Translations under genes and position numbers: made by a program
Shown here: positions 5,138 through 5,476 of the stretch, in pieces
How the letters are laid out: each line of letters starts with the position of its first letter
Position numbering within the stretch: the first letter of the stretch is position 1
Source: Flavobacteriaceae bacterium
Lineage (GTDB): Bacteria; Bacteroidota; Bacteroidia; Flavobacteriales; Flavobacteriaceae
NCBI GenBank assembly: GCA_015489265.1
Contig: WFZY01000238.1
Span: 1-5,476, forward strand
Length of the DNA: 5,476 nucleotides
Reading direction: 5' to 3'
The notes under the pieces: model-generated
Database searches by the model: none
What the model saw: the letters and a program-made list of their open reading frames with translations, nothing else
What the model was told of the DNA's origin: nothing

Positions 5138-5476
5138 ATGAAAGCTTTCTCCGTTCTTATATTTTTATTAGTATTCGGAATTATACCGGCTCAGCATAAA
5201 ACAAGCGGATTAAATAGAAATGACTCTTTATTAAATTTATTATTACAAAAACATTTATTAGGTACTCAAATAACATACGGCAAAAAAGGAGAACTCATCA
5301 AAGGTGTAGCTATCAACGATACATTATATATATATATAAACAATAAGCAAGAAAAAACCATATTAAGCAAATTACATAAAAAGCTACAAAACCTCAATGA
5401 TTCATTAATAGGGTCAGGATATATATTTAACCGTTTAGAACCCGATAGTATCCGGATTCAAAATAAAACATTGCAT
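5138..5476 (+). CDS. N-terminal part of an exported protein, possibly a POTRA-containing outer-membrane protein (runs off right edge)
   Basis: From the ATG at 5138 the plus strand is open for 113 codons to the window edge. Residues 1-19 look like a signal peptide: MKAFSV, a hydrophobic core LIFLLVFGII, then PAQ with likely cleavage around Ala18-Gln19, the common Bacteroidota form. The mature part is rich in Lys, Asn and Leu. At about 72-113 it has a helical stretch (LSKLHKKLQNLNDSL), a GSGYIFNRL turn, then DSIRIQNKTL. This L-x6-L-x(n)-GY-strand pattern resembles the POTRA-like start of Bacteroidota BamA/TamA-family outer-membrane proteins, but I infer this from pattern alone. No other in-frame ATG was seen upstream, and there is no Shine-Dalgarno sequence. 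A (TA)7 tract at 5325-5338 lies within the frame. It is transcribed away from the rpsL operon and is probably unrelated in function. Confidence 0.72.
   Translation, partial: MKAFSVLIFLLVFGIIPAQHKTSGLNRNDSLLNLLLQKHLLGTQITYGKKGELIKGVAINDTLYIYINNKQEKTILSKLHKKLQNLNDSLIGSGYIFNRLEPDSIRIQNKTLH

Overview
The window is almost entirely a ribosomal-protein and elongation-factor operon on the minus strand. Reading in the direction of transcription (right to left) the genes are rpsL (S12), rpsG (S7), fusA (EF-G), rpsJ (S10), rplC (L3), rplD (L4) and the first 28 codons of rplW (L23), which runs off the left edge. The right-hand 15% is a divergent intergenic region followed by the start of a plus-strand gene for an exported protein, which runs off the right edge.

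The organism is very probably a member of Bacteroidota, and the protein sequences look most like Flavobacteriia/Flavobacteriales. Four things point there. The str and S10 operons are joined, with no tuf gene between fusA and rpsJ. S10, S7, L3 and EF-G match the Bacteroidota versions I remember. None of the starts has a convincing Shine-Dalgarno sequence. The only strong promoter match is the Bacteroidota type (TTTG, 19 nt, TAnnTTTG), placed just upstream of rpsL. Base composition is AT-rich.

Layout: 1-85 rplW 5' end; 98-724 rplD; 721-1341 rplC (4-nt overlap with rplD); 1372-1677 rpsJ; 1688-3778 fusA; 3791-4267 rpsG; 4284-4658 rpsL; 4659-4727 leader and promoter; about 4728-5137 a non-coding divergent region; 5138-5476 start of a plus-strand secreted or outer-membrane protein. 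Gaps inside the operon are only 10-30 nt. All seven products act together in translation: S12, S7 and S10 in the small subunit, L3, L4 and L23 in the large subunit, and EF-G as the translocase that works on them. No terminator is visible, as expected if the operon continues left into rplB and beyond.

No new biological system was found in the operon, which is intact and ordinary for its lineage. The parts worth a second look are in the divergent region. It contains two GC-rich patches (about 53-58% GC by hand count) in otherwise 20-30% GC DNA, a degenerate 24-nt direct repeat, a long imperfect hairpin, a CATAAAAG/CTTTTATG triplet, and a (TA)7 tract within the new exported-protein gene. Inside rplD there is also a promoter-like sequence that could give extra transcription of rplW and downstream genes.
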